Assembly (NCBI RefSeq): GCF_029953285.1
Contig: NZ_JASAOI010000008.1
Location: 88,463-152,462 of the forward strand
Source: Yinghuangia seranimata
Lineage (GTDB): Bacteria > Actinomycetota > Actinomycetes > Streptomycetales > Streptomycetaceae
DNA: 64,000 nt
Direction: 5' to 3'
The notes beneath the pieces were generated by a model, which saw only the letters and a list, made by a program, of their open reading frames with translations, ran no database searches and was not told the origin of the DNA. This document shows, in pieces, positions 41,196 through 49,080 of this stretch. Each line of letters opens with the position of its first letter. Position 1 is the first letter of the stretch. A program made the position numbers and the translations under genes.

Positions 41196-42520
41196 ACGGT
41201 GCTGTAGGCCGGCGCGGTGCGGGTGCCTCCCGCGGAGGCGCCGGCGACCGCGGCGATGGCGTCGGCCAGCGGGGTGATGTCCTCACGGCCGAGGGTGCCG
41301 ATGCTGACGCGGATTGCCGAAGGGCTGGCCAGGCGGAAGCGGCGCCCGGGGCCGACGAGCCAGCCCTGGGCGAGGAGGCCCGCCACGGCGGCGGTTTCGT
41401 CGCGGACGGGGATCCATACGTTGATGCCCGAGCGGCCGTGCGCGGGCACGCCGCGTTCGGCGAGCGCGTCGACGAGCCAGGCGCGGCGTTCGGCGTAGGC
41501 GAGGCGCGCCCGTTCGATGGCGGCGGCCGTGTCGGGGCGGGTCCAGGCCTCGGCGACGGCGTACTGGAGGATGTGGCTGACCCAGCCGGGGCCGAGGCGC
41601 AGCCGGCCGGCGATGCGGCTGACGGTGGTGGCGTCGCCCGTGACGACGGCGCAGCGCAGGTCGGGGCCGTACGCCTTGGCGGCCGAACGCACGTGCACCC
41701 AGCGGGTGGTGGCCGGGCCGAGCGGGTGGAGCGCGGGTCCGGCGACCGCGTTGCCGTGGTCGTCCTCGATGAGCAGGACGTCCGGGTGCCCGGCCAGGAC
41801 CGCGCGCAGCGCCTCTGCGCGTTCGGCCGAGACGGCCGCGCCGGTGGGGTTCTGGGCGCGGGTGGTGAGCACGAACGCGCGGGCGCCCTCCCGGAGCGCG
41901 GCGGCGACCTCTGCCGGGTCGGGCCCGTCGTCGTCGAGCGGGACCGGGCGCGGGGTGAGGTTGAGCGCGGCGAGCATGTCGAACGACGCGGGCCAGCCCG
42001 GGTCCTCGACCGCGACGACGTCGCCGGGGCGCAGGTGGGCCATGAGCGCGCGCTCGATGGCGTCGAGCGCGCCCGAGGTGACCACGAGGTGGTCGGCGGA
42101 CAGCCCGTCGGCGGCGAACGCGGCTCGCGCGGCGGCCTCCAGGGGCGGGTAGATCGCGGGGTGCGTGTAGAGCGTGCGCCAGGTCGACGGGTCGGGGAAC
42201 ACCAGGTCGGGCAGCAGCGCGGGGTCGGGCTCGCCGTCGGCGAGGCGGCGGGCGCCGGGCGGGGCGACGGGTCCCGCGGCGTCGCGGGCGACGGCGGCGG
42301 GGCGCTGGCGCACGCGGGTGCCGGCGCGGCCCTGGGTCTCGACGATGCCGCGGTCGCGGAGCAGGCGGTAGGCGGCCCCGACCGTGTTGGGGTTGACGCC
42401 GAGGTCGGCGGCGAGGGCGCGCACCGGCGGGAGGGTGTCGCCGGGGGCGAGCTCGCCGTCGCGCAGCGCGTCTTCGACGGACGCCGCGATGTCGGCGGCG
42501 GTGCGTCCGGTGAGCGCCAC
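41192..42520 (-). CDS. MocR-type regulator (GntR HTH fused to class I aminotransferase fold)
   Basis: 442 aa from GTG 42520 with AGGAGGAC upstream. Residues 1-70 are a GntR winged helix (LRDGELAPGDTLPPVRALAADLGV, NTVGAAYRLLRDRGIVET). Residues 90-440 are an aminotransferase-like domain with the PLP lysine Lys282 in SAAKAYGP, Asn224 in QNPTG and Asp253 in EDDH, so PLP binding is intact. MocR proteins sense PLP or an aminated metabolite and regulate a divergent gene; here that gene encodes an FMN split-barrel protein of the pyridoxamine-phosphate-oxidase fold, which fits the theme. A TTGTACT/AGTACAA inverted repeat lies in the shared promoter. Confidence 0.92.
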   Translation of the reverse strand: MALTGRTAADIAASVEDALRDGELAPGDTLPPVRALAADLGVNPNTVGAAYRLLRDRGIVETQGRAGTRVRQRPAAVARDAAGPVAPPGARRLADGEPDPALLPDLVFPDPSTWRTLYTHPAIYPPLEAAARAAFAADGLSADHLVVTSGALDAIERALMAHLRPGDVVAVEDPGWPASFDMLAALNLTPRPVPLDDDGPDPAEVAAALREGARAFVLTTRAQNPTGAAVSAERAEALRAVLAGHPDVLLIEDDHGNAVAGPALHPLGPATTRWVHVRSAAKAYGPDLRCAVVTGDATTVSRIAGRLRLGPGWVSHILQYAVAEAWTRPDTAAAIERARLAYAERRAWLVDALAERGVPAHGRSGINVWIPVRDETAAVAGLLAQGWLVGPGRRFRLASPSAIRVSIGTLGREDITPLADAIAAVAGASAGGTRTAPAYSTV

Positions 42521-42633
42521 GGCTGTCCTCCTGCGCGGTGGTTCGGTCGTACGTGATGCGGGCGGCGGGCGCGTCGTGCTTGTTCCGGCCCGGTCCCCCA
42601 CCCCGCACGTTACCGGGGTGGCCGGGATTCCCA

Positions 42634-42696
42634 TTGACACGCCTCCCCGCCCTGCGCCTATTGTACTGCCACGTAAGCACGATTGAACTAGTACAA
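42634..42696. promoter_or_regulatory. Divergent promoters with MocR operator candidate TTGTACT-N22-AGTACAA
   Basis: Perfect 7-bp arms at 42661-42667 and 42690-42696. Plus strand: -35 TTGACA (42634-42639) and -10 TATTGT (42659-42664), spacer 19. Minus strand: -35 TTCAAT (42682-42687) and -10 TACAAT (42660-42665), spacer 16. The left arm covers both -10 elements; the right arm follows the plus-strand start. A MocR dimer here could switch both genes. Confidence 0.6.
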
Positions 42697-42709
42697 AGAA
42701 GGTCCTGCC

Positions 42710-43396
42710 ATGACCGTCGCACCCGAGGCCCCCGCCGTCTACTCCCGCACCGGCGAAACGACCCCGACCCGCTACCGCGACCGCATGCGCTACGACGCCG
42801 ACACCGTCCACGCGATCCTCGACGAGGCCCTCGTCGGCCACGTGTCCTTCGTCGCGTCCGGGCGGCCGCACATCCTGCCGCTCGTGTTCGGCCGCGACGG
42901 CTCGCGCGTCTACCTGCACGTCTCCTCCGGCTCGCACCTCGCGCTCGCGGTCCGCGACGCCGGTGAGGAAGGCCTGCCGGTGTCCTTCGCCGTCACGCAC
43001 GCCGACGCGCTGGTGCTCTCCCGCTCGGCGATGCACCACTCGCTCGACTTCCGCTGCGTCGTCGCCCACGGCCCGCTGCGCCGGGTCACCGACGAGGCCG
43101 AGACCGCGCACGGCTGGTCGGTGCTGCTCGACCACATGGTCCCGGGCCGCAGCGCGGACACCCGGCCACCGAGCGCCAAGGAGGCCGCACAGACCGGTCT
43201 GTTCGCGCTCGACCTCGACGCCGTCGCCGCCAAGGTGCGGTCGCACGGCCTGGCCGAGGACGAGGCGGACCTCGCGCTCGACCACTGGGCGGGCGTCGTG
43301 CCGCTGCGCACCGTCGCCGACGCGCCGCGCCCGGACGCCGGCGTCGACGGTGAGGTCCCGGCCTACCTGGCGGCCTGGCTCGCGGACCGCGCCTGA
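42710..43396 (+). CDS. FMN-binding split-barrel protein (pyridoxamine 5'-phosphate oxidase family)
   Basis: 228 aa. RDRMRYDADTVHAILDEALVGHVSFVASGRPHILPLVFGRDGSRVYLH is the split-barrel opening seen in the nitroimidazole-resistance/FMN-binding subfamily, and LSRSAMHHSLDFRCVVAHGPLRRV forms the core strands with a conserved His pair. It likely binds FMN and may reduce or sequester a small molecule; a real PNP oxidase role is less likely. AAGAAGG lies before the ATG. Divergent from the MocR regulator and overlapping the next gene by one base (TGATG). Confidence 0.9.
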   Translation: MTVAPEAPAVYSRTGETTPTRYRDRMRYDADTVHAILDEALVGHVSFVASGRPHILPLVFGRDGSRVYLHVSSGSHLALAVRDAGEEGLPVSFAVTHADALVLSRSAMHHSLDFRCVVAHGPLRRVTDEAETAHGWSVLLDHMVPGRSADTRPPSAKEAAQTGLFALDLDAVAAKVRSHGLAEDEADLALDHWAGVVPLRTVADAPRPDAGVDGEVPAYLAAWLADRA

Positions 43397-44082
43397 TGGA
43401 CGAACGCGCGCTGCTCCGGCAGATGCTCGCCGCCCAGCAGGCCGTCGACACCCCGCAGACGTTCGCGATGAGCGGCCGCGAGTGGGACGTCCTGCCGGGC
43501 GTCTACGCGCCGATGTTCACCCGCGCCGCGGAGTTCTTCGCCGGCGCGCTCCCCTACCCGCGGGGCGGCGCGTTCCTCGAGATCGGCTCCGGGACCGGCG
43601 TGATCGCGGTCACCGCCGCACTGTCCGGGTGCGCGCGCGTGACCGCGACCGACATCAGCCCCGAGGCGGCCGCGAACACCGCGATGAACGCCCGCCGCCA
43701 CGGGGCCGATGCGGTCACGACCGTGTGCGGCGACATGTTCGCGCCGCTCGCCGACGGCGACCGCTACGACCTGGTCTTCTGGAACTCCAGCTCGCTGCCC
43801 ACGAGCCAGGCCTGGCCGGAGACCGAGGGCCTCGGCCGCGCGATCACCGATCCCGGCTACCGGTTCCACGACGCCTACCTCGCGGGTGCCGCCGACCACC
43901 TGACGCCCGACGGCCGCCTCATGCTCGGCTTCTCGAACGTCGGCGACCGCGCGCACCTGGACCGGCTTGCCGACCGGCACGGCTGGACGATCCGCGCCCT
44001 CGACCGGGGCGAGGTCGTCTTCCCGGGCCGGTCGGGCAGCTTCGACCTGTTGGAGCTGACGCGGCGTACGCCTGCGGGCTAG
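43396..44082 (+). CDS. HemK/PrmC-like class I methyltransferase
   Basis: 228 aa. SAM motif I FLEIGSGTGVIAVTAAL, acidic loop ATDISPEAAANTAMNARRHGA and VFWNSSSLP; the last stands in the place of the NPPY substrate motif of HemK/N6-adenine-type enzymes but reads NSSS. The change argues against glutamine methylation of release factors. Translationally coupled to the FMN protein. Convergent with the next gene, and their stops share CTAG (44079-44082). Substrate unknown. Confidence 0.85.
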   Translation: MDERALLRQMLAAQQAVDTPQTFAMSGREWDVLPGVYAPMFTRAAEFFAGALPYPRGGAFLEIGSGTGVIAVTAALSGCARVTATDISPEAAANTAMNARRHGADAVTTVCGDMFAPLADGDRYDLVFWNSSSLPTSQAWPETEGLGRAITDPGYRFHDAYLAGAADHLTPDGRLMLGFSNVGDRAHLDRLADRHGWTIRALDRGEVVFPGRSGSFDLLELTRRTPAG

Positions 44083-44963
44083 GACCGGCGGGGGCGCGTG
44101 CCGATCACCACGGTCGCGTACCACTCCTCCGACTCGGCGATCTCGGTCTCGAGGCCGGCGCGCGCGAACGCTTCGGCGGTGTGCGGGGCCTGACGCTCGC
44201 TCGTCTCGATCAGCAGGTGGCCGCCGGGGGCGAGCCAGGCCGGGGCGTCGGCGACGACGCGGCGCTGGACGTCCAGGCCGTCCGAGCCGCCGTCGAGGGC
44301 GACGCGCGGCTCGTGCAGGCGTGCCTCGGGCGGCATGAAGGCGATCTCGTCGGTGGGGACGTACGGGGCGTTGGCGATCAGCACGTCGACGCGGCCGCGC
44401 AGCGCGGCGGGCAGCGGCGCGTACAGGTCGCCCTCGAACACCCGGCCGCCGTACGGCGCGACGTTCCGCCGCGCGCACCTCACCGCCGCGGGGTCGATGT
44501 CCGACGCGTACAGCGAGACGCGCTCGAGCCCGGCGGCGACCGCGGCCCCGATCGCGCCGCTGCCGCAGCACAGGTCGACGACGACCGGCCCGTCCGGCGA
44601 CGCGGACGCCTCAGTCGGGATGGCCGCGGCCCGCACGGTGGCCTCCGCGACAAGGAACTCGGAGCGCACGCGCGGCACGAACACGCCCGCGTCGACGGCG
44701 ATCCTGAGCCCGGCGAAGCGGGCCCAGCCCAGCACGTGTTCGAGCGGGAACCCGGCGGCCCGGCGTTCGGCCATGGCTGCGGCGACCGCGGGCGAGCCGG
44801 CGGTGTCGAGGATCAGGCGCGCCTCGTCCTCGGCGAACACGCAGCCGGAGGCGCGGAGCATCGCGACCAGCACGGCGGCGTCCGGCGTGGCCGGGGCATC
44901 GGAAGGCGGCCCGGACGGGGATCCGAGAGGAGGGCCGGAAGGAGAAGGAGAAACAGTCGACAT
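44079..44963 (-). CDS. PrmC/HemK-family N5-glutamine methyltransferase-like protein
   Basis: 294 aa from ATG 44963. Residues 5-30 are a Pro/Ser/Gly repeat-like tail (SPSGPP motifs). The HemK N-terminal helical domain (AAVLVAMLRASGCVFAEDEARLIL, then FPLEHVLGWARFAGL, VFVPRVRSEFLV) is followed by the SAM fold VVDLCCGSGAIGAAVAA and NAPYVPTDEIAFMPPEA, with Ala in place of Pro in NPPY. The full domain layout supports a protein-glutamine methyltransferase, though a housekeeping prmC normally sits beside prfA, which is absent. Probably a paralogue. Ribosome site AAAGG. Confidence 0.85.
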   Translation of the reverse strand: MSTVSPSPSGPPLGSPSGPPSDAPATPDAAVLVAMLRASGCVFAEDEARLILDTAGSPAVAAAMAERRAAGFPLEHVLGWARFAGLRIAVDAGVFVPRVRSEFLVAEATVRAAAIPTEASASPDGPVVVDLCCGSGAIGAAVAAGLERVSLYASDIDPAAVRCARRNVAPYGGRVFEGDLYAPLPAALRGRVDVLIANAPYVPTDEIAFMPPEARLHEPRVALDGGSDGLDVQRRVVADAPAWLAPGGHLLIETSERQAPHTAEAFARAGLETEIAESEEWYATVVIGTRPRRS

Positions 44964-45143
44964 GAGAGGGCCTTTCGAACCGACGAAGGGCGCTCCCGGG
45001 GCCGGCCCGCGGTCAGCTGCGGACGGCGGGCCCGGCATGAGGCGAGAGCACCCGGCCTGACACGGCGTTGATGGGTCTCACCTCCTCGCGGGCGTCGAGC
45101 GTCGCGGCGCGCACCGAACGGCGGCCGTCCAACCGTCCAAACC

Positions 45144-45435
45144 CTACTGCATGCGCCACGCCGCGACGCCGGCCGCGACGAACACCAGTCCGCCGCACAT
45201 CCATCCGAACGCCGACCACAGGCCCTCGGCCGCCGACCCGATGACGCGGATCCGGGTGGGCTTGGCCGTGTCCTACGCGACCCCCACACGGTCACCGCGC
45301 AGCAGCTGCGCCGCCACGCTCCGCTCCCCCTCCGTCTCGCGGCCGTCGCGCGTCACACAGGCGACGGTGGCGAAGTAGGAGTAGGAGACGCCGTACTCGC
45401 TGACCGCGCCCGCCGAGCCCGGGTGACGGACGCGG
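45144..45435 (-). pseudogene. Decayed DUF3592-like membrane protein with in-frame stop
   Basis: A coding-like frame, SEYGVSYSYFATVACVTRDG, RSVAAQLLRGDRVGVA, runs into TAG at 45273-45275, then continues in the same frame as DTAKPTRIRV, GLWSAFGWMCGG and a C-terminal membrane helix to TAG at 45144. The pattern is that of DUF3592 proteins, where a Tyr would be expected at the stop (GVAYDTAKP). The N-terminal membrane helix and start are missing. Decay or a base error (TAC to TAG) would both explain it. Confidence 0.55.
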
Positions 45436-45671
45436 GCCTGGCCTCGCTGCACGAGGCCAAACGCGGCTGAGCGTATTCGGGGTCTCCTCGCACGGCGCGG
45501 GACACGCTGCGCGCCGTCGCCTGGCCGACCAACGCAGGCGCTCCGCGCGGCCGCGCCCGTCGCGCGGTGGATCGTCGGCATCACCGCGTTCGGGGCCGCA
45601 GCGGGCCGAACGGGCGCGGGCCCGGGGGCGCGTGGTGCGCCGCCGGGCCCGTGGCCGGGTGTTGTCGGGGC
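45436..45671. other. Non-coding gap between pseudogene and membrane-protein gene
   Basis: 236 bp with no convincing frame on either strand; frames crossing it are Arg/Ala-rich shadows. No terminator-like hairpin with long arms was noticed. It may contain the lost 5' part of the DUF3592-like gene. Confidence 0.4.
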
Positions 45672-47279
45672 TCAGTAGCCGTACGGCGCGGCCAATGCCT
45701 TGGGCCCGCCCGTGTTCTTCCGGCGCGCCACGCGCACCACGGTCTTGGAGAGCGCGACCGCCGGGGTGTCCCCGTCGCGCGCGATGATCAGCACGAACTC
45801 TGCGCCGGTGTACGGCTCTCCGTACAGCACCGCGTCGCACGGGCTCGGCGCCCACATGCCGTAGCCGTACGGGTTCGCCTGGGCCGCCGCGTACGCCGTG
45901 CCCATGGTGTACGGGTTCGCGGCGAACGCCGGCGGGGCCCCGTACGGACCGGGCGCGCCGTACGGACCCGGCGCCCCGTACGGCGCGGGTGCCGTCGGAG
46001 CCACCGGCGCCCAGGGCGCGTACGCCGACGGCGCCGCGAACCCGTTCGGCGCAGCCGCGGGCGTCGGCCCCGCGTCCGCCACCGCGTCGGGACGCTTCGT
46101 CAGGTCGACCGCGTCGGTCGCCTTGGTCGGTTCGACGGCGTCCGCGCCGACGCCCGGCGCGTCGGGCTCGGTGCGCGCGGCCGGCACCGCAGCGAGCTGG
46201 GCGCGCGGCGGCGAGGGCGGGAACATCCCGTACGGGGTCGGCGCCCAGTCGACCTTGGCCTGGAACAGCGGTTCGACGCGCAGCTCGTCGTCGGCCGCGT
46301 ACACGGCGACGGTGTCGCTCTTCACGAACACGACCTGGGTACGCAGCGCCCTCGCGCTGTTGCCGCCGCGCAGGGCGCGGGCGCGCAGGTGGGCGCGCAG
46401 GCCGCCGATCGGGAGCGTGATCGCGGGGATCACCGTGAGGGCGAAGAGCACCCACCAGCCGACGGGGTCGAAGCTCTCCTCCTCGAGGCGCGTCCAGTCG
46501 CCGTCGACGAGGACCTGCACCGCCTCCCCCTTGCGGTACTCGTAGTCGTAGCCGGTCGAGACGCGGTCGAAGGACTCGCCGGGGATGTGCACCGTCACGG
46601 AGGTGTCGTCGCTGTCGACGACGAACCCGGTCACGGTCTGCGCCCGGCGCTCGTGCGCGCGGTCGTCGGCGATGGCGTCGACGATCGCCCAGACCGAGAG
46701 CAGCAGGACGGCGAGCAGCACGCCGCCGATGATCAGCCGCTTGCGGCCGCGCGTGACGGGTCGGCCGACCGGCGGGACCACCGCCGGGTTCGGCCCGGCG
46801 GCGTCGCGGGAGAGTGCGCGCTGCCGCCGGGTGCGGGCGATGCGCCACGCGCACTGGGCGGCCAGCACGACCAGCCCGAGCATGAGGACCCACCAGCCCC
46901 ATGTGCCGCCGACGTCGCCGAAGTCGTCGGGGTAGAGCCAGATCGTGAAGCCGACGACCGGCAGGCAGGCGGCCAGGGCGAGGCCCGGCAGCGTCCACGC
47001 CGCGGCGAGCGCGAGGATGCTGAGGCAGGCGTAGGGCCCGGCCAGCCAGTCCGGTCCGCAGCCGCTCGACGAGTTGTCGCAGGCGGTGGTGGGGTCCTGG
47101 TCGGTCAGCCCGAAGTAGCCGACCGCGACAAGGAGGTAGGCGGCGTACGGAAGCGCCCACCACGGCGTGCGCAGGGCCCGCCACGGCGCCGCGTCGCCCG
47201 TGAGCCACGGGCGGAGCGCGGGCGGAAGTGCCTCGGCGGGCAACGGTATCCGGGGTGTCCGGGAGGGCGGTGAGGGCAT
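45672..47279 (-). CDS. Multi-pass membrane protein with Pro/Gly/Tyr-rich repeat tail
   Basis: 535 aa from ATG 47279. Three membrane segments lie in the first 150 residues (WWALPYAAYLLVAVGYFG, LSILALAAAWTLPGLALAA, WWVLMLGLVVLAAQCAW), one at about 200 (LIIGGVLLAVLLLSVWAIV), then an extracytoplasmic beta-rich stretch like DUF3592 (VHIPGESFDRVSTGYDYEYRKG), and a fifth helix (WWVLFALTVIPAITLPIGG). The cytoplasmic tail has GPYGAP units in tandem and ends in a small folded region, VLIIARDGDTPAV. Function unknown. It is not near a secretion or division cluster. Confidence 0.8.
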   Translation of the reverse strand: MPSPPSRTPRIPLPAEALPPALRPWLTGDAAPWRALRTPWWALPYAAYLLVAVGYFGLTDQDPTTACDNSSSGCGPDWLAGPYACLSILALAAAWTLPGLALAACLPVVGFTIWLYPDDFGDVGGTWGWWVLMLGLVVLAAQCAWRIARTRRQRALSRDAAGPNPAVVPPVGRPVTRGRKRLIIGGVLLAVLLLSVWAIVDAIADDRAHERRAQTVTGFVVDSDDTSVTVHIPGESFDRVSTGYDYEYRKGEAVQVLVDGDWTRLEEESFDPVGWWVLFALTVIPAITLPIGGLRAHLRARALRGGNSARALRTQVVFVKSDTVAVYAADDELRVEPLFQAKVDWAPTPYGMFPPSPPRAQLAAVPAARTEPDAPGVGADAVEPTKATDAVDLTKRPDAVADAGPTPAAAPNGFAAPSAYAPWAPVAPTAPAPYGAPGPYGAPGPYGAPPAFAANPYTMGTAYAAAQANPYGYGMWAPSPCDAVLYGEPYTGAEFVLIIARDGDTPAVALSKTVVRVARRKNTGGPKALAAPYGY

Positions 47280-47438
47280 GGGCGTGGTCACCAGCGAAGT
47301 ATGGCGAAGACGCACGGGTCGACGCCCAACGTTCTGGACGGTTGGGTGCCGGAAGGCCCGCGCCACCTCGACCGGCCGCCCGATCCCGCACTGTCGGGGC
47401 GTGCCCCGTCCCGCGGCGCCGCCGAATGGGGGACACTC

Positions 47439-47780
47439 GTGGCTGTGACTGAACCGCTGCCGCACATCCGGAACGCCACGCCGTGCACGCACGACTGGGA
47501 GTCCATCAGCGCGAACACCTGGAAGTGCAGGAAGTGCGGCACGATCAAGCAGAACAACACGGGCGCGTCGGTCGGCGACCGCACGTGCAACCGCTGCGGG
47601 GGCATGGGCGGGATGTGGGTGTCGGTGCCGGAGGACCAGGCCGACGACCACCCGCTCGCGTACCGGCCGGAGGCCGGGGGGCCGCTGATCGAGCACGTCC
47701 CGTGCGCGTACTGCCGGGGCACGGGCCGCACGGGGATGCGCTACACCCCGTTGCGGACGCCGCCTCCCGCCGCCGAGTAG
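47439..47780 (+). CDS. Small zinc-ribbon protein with DnaJ-like cysteine motifs
   Basis: 113 aa from GTG 47439 (VAVTEPLPHIRN) with GGGGGAC upstream; a longer upstream frame exists but lacks such a site. Four paired-cysteine motifs occur: CRKCG, CNRCGGMGG and CAYCRGTGRTG plus a first Cys/His (PCTHDW). The CxxCxGxG-like forms resemble the zinc domain of DnaJ, so one or two zinc ions are likely bound. No J domain. Divergent from the membrane-protein gene. Function unknown. Confidence 0.7.
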   Translation: MAVTEPLPHIRNATPCTHDWESISANTWKCRKCGTIKQNNTGASVGDRTCNRCGGMGGMWVSVPEDQADDHPLAYRPEAGGPLIEHVPCAYCRGTGRTGMRYTPLRTPPPAAE

Positions 47781-47798
47781 GCGACCGGTCGGCGCCTC

Positions 47799-47842
47799 GC
47801 GGACGCCGAGCGGACGCCGACGGGGCGCCGAAGGGGCGCCGG
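47799..47842. repeat. Four tandem 11-bp units (GCGGACGCCGA type)
   Basis: Units start at 47799, 47810, 47821 and 47832: two identical GCGGACGCCGA copies followed by two variants CGGGGCGCCGA and AGGGGCGCCGG. They lie between the zinc-ribbon stop and the acyltransferase start, roughly one helical turn apart, so they could be protein sites or a slippage array. Confidence 0.6.
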
Positions 47843-47995
47843 CTACGCGCCGAACAGGCGCTCGATGGCCGGAAACCACCCTGTCGGGCGCGCGGTAGGT
47901 GACTGGCTGGTAACCACCCGTAGGGGTGGGCGCGCACCACGGCGCCACGGTGAATCGGTAAGGTGACCCTGCCATAGACCCGACCGGGGGAACTC

Positions 47996-48670
47996 GTGCT
48001 GATCTACCACTTCATGCACCGCGTCGTCTCGCCCACGTCGCGGGCCATCTGGCGGCCCCACGTCGAGGGCCGCGAGAACGTGCCGAAGACCGGCGGGGTG
48101 TTGATCGCGAGCAACCACCTGTCGTTCTGCGACAGCCTGGTCATCCCCATCACCGCGCCGCGCCAGGTGACGTTCCTGGCCAAGGCGGAGTACTTCGAGG
48201 GCACGGGCATCAAGGGCGCCGCGACGCGGGCGTTCTTCGAGGGCCTGGGCGCGGTCGGCGTCCCGCGCGACGAGAAGCGCGGCGCGATGGCCGCGCTGGA
48301 GGCCGGCAAGGGCGTGCTCGACAAGGGCATGGCGTTCGGCATCTACCCGGAGGGCACCCGGTCGCTCGACGGGCGGCTGTACCGCGGTCGCACGGGTGTG
48401 GCGTGGCTCGCGCTGACCGCGCGCGTCCCGGTCGTGCCGGTCGGCGTGATCGACACGGAGAAGGTGCAGCCGATCGGGTCGCGCGTCCCCAAGCTGCGGC
48501 CCAAGGCGATCGTGAAGTTCGGCGAGCCGCTGGACTTCTCCGCGCACTACGACCGCAAGGACGTCGCCAAGGCGCGCCGCGAGGTCACCGACGAGATCAT
48601 GGACGCCATCCAGAAGCTGTCCGGCCAGGAGGCCGCGGGCGTCTACAACGAGCGGCCCACCGAGGGCTGA
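47996..48670 (+). CDS. 1-acyl-sn-glycerol-3-phosphate acyltransferase family protein (PlsC-like)
   Basis: 224 aa from GTG 47996 with CGGGGG upstream. The acyltransferase block I NHLSFCD (His-x4-Asp), block II around KAEYFEG, block III YPEGTRSLDG and block IV VPVVPVGVI are present. It transfers acyl groups to lysophosphatidate in phospholipid synthesis, at the inner membrane surface; no membrane helix is obvious. Streptomycetes have several paralogues. A TAAGGT -10-like element lies about 30 bp upstream. Confidence 0.93.
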   Translation: MLIYHFMHRVVSPTSRAIWRPHVEGRENVPKTGGVLIASNHLSFCDSLVIPITAPRQVTFLAKAEYFEGTGIKGAATRAFFEGLGAVGVPRDEKRGAMAALEAGKGVLDKGMAFGIYPEGTRSLDGRLYRGRTGVAWLALTARVPVVPVGVIDTEKVQPIGSRVPKLRPKAIVKFGEPLDFSAHYDRKDVAKARREVTDEIMDAIQKLSGQEAAGVYNERPTEG

Positions 48671-48727
48671 CCGGAAACGCACCGGGACGGACCCTTGCGC
48701 CCGCCCCGGTGCCGGCCCCCGTTCGGA

Positions 48728-48931
48728 TCAGTCGGCCCGTCCCTCGCTGGGCCGGCGGATCGTTCCCTGCGCCGCCGCGCACAGCGTCTCGGTGCCGTCG
48801 TCTGCGATCGCGTAGATCTCGCACGCGCACAGCGCCCGCGAACGTCGGCGAGTTGTCGGCGAGGAACGCTGGCACGCCGCCGTGCACGAAGCCGTTCTGC
48901 CGGCGCAGGTCGAGCACGGGCGCGCCATCAC
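48728..48931 (-). pseudogene. Remnant of a PaaI-like hotdog thioesterase gene
   Basis: One frame (from about 48917) reads LDLRRQNGFVHGGVPAFLAD, the QNGFxHGG active-site block of PaaI-like thioesterases. Near 48830 the similarity jumps to another frame, CEIYAIADDGTETLCAAAQGTI, which is the C-terminal strand of the same family. The roughly 60 residues expected between them are missing. So the gene has lost its start and centre and is frameshifted. Confidence 0.55.
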
Positions 48932-49080
48932 GCTCCCTACTGGCCGGTAGTCACGGCGCTCATGCTCCCACGGGGCGCGACACGCGCACCGGGGCGCGTC
49001 CTCCTGCGGTACGCCGGTCGGCGGAGTTAGAGTCGGTCCTCCGCTTTGCGGTGATTTGCCCAGCCATCAGGGGGTTCGCT

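Noticed and set aside
41192..42520. Metabolic aminotransferase
   Set aside because: The GntR winged helix at the N-terminus and the divergent target gene make it a MocR regulator.
43396..44082. Release-factor glutamine methyltransferase
   Set aside because: The NPPY motif is replaced by NSSS and prfA is not nearby.
45013..45219. A 68-codon minus-strand frame
   Set aside because: Arg/Val-rich, out of frame with the DUF3592-like remnant it overlaps, no start signal.
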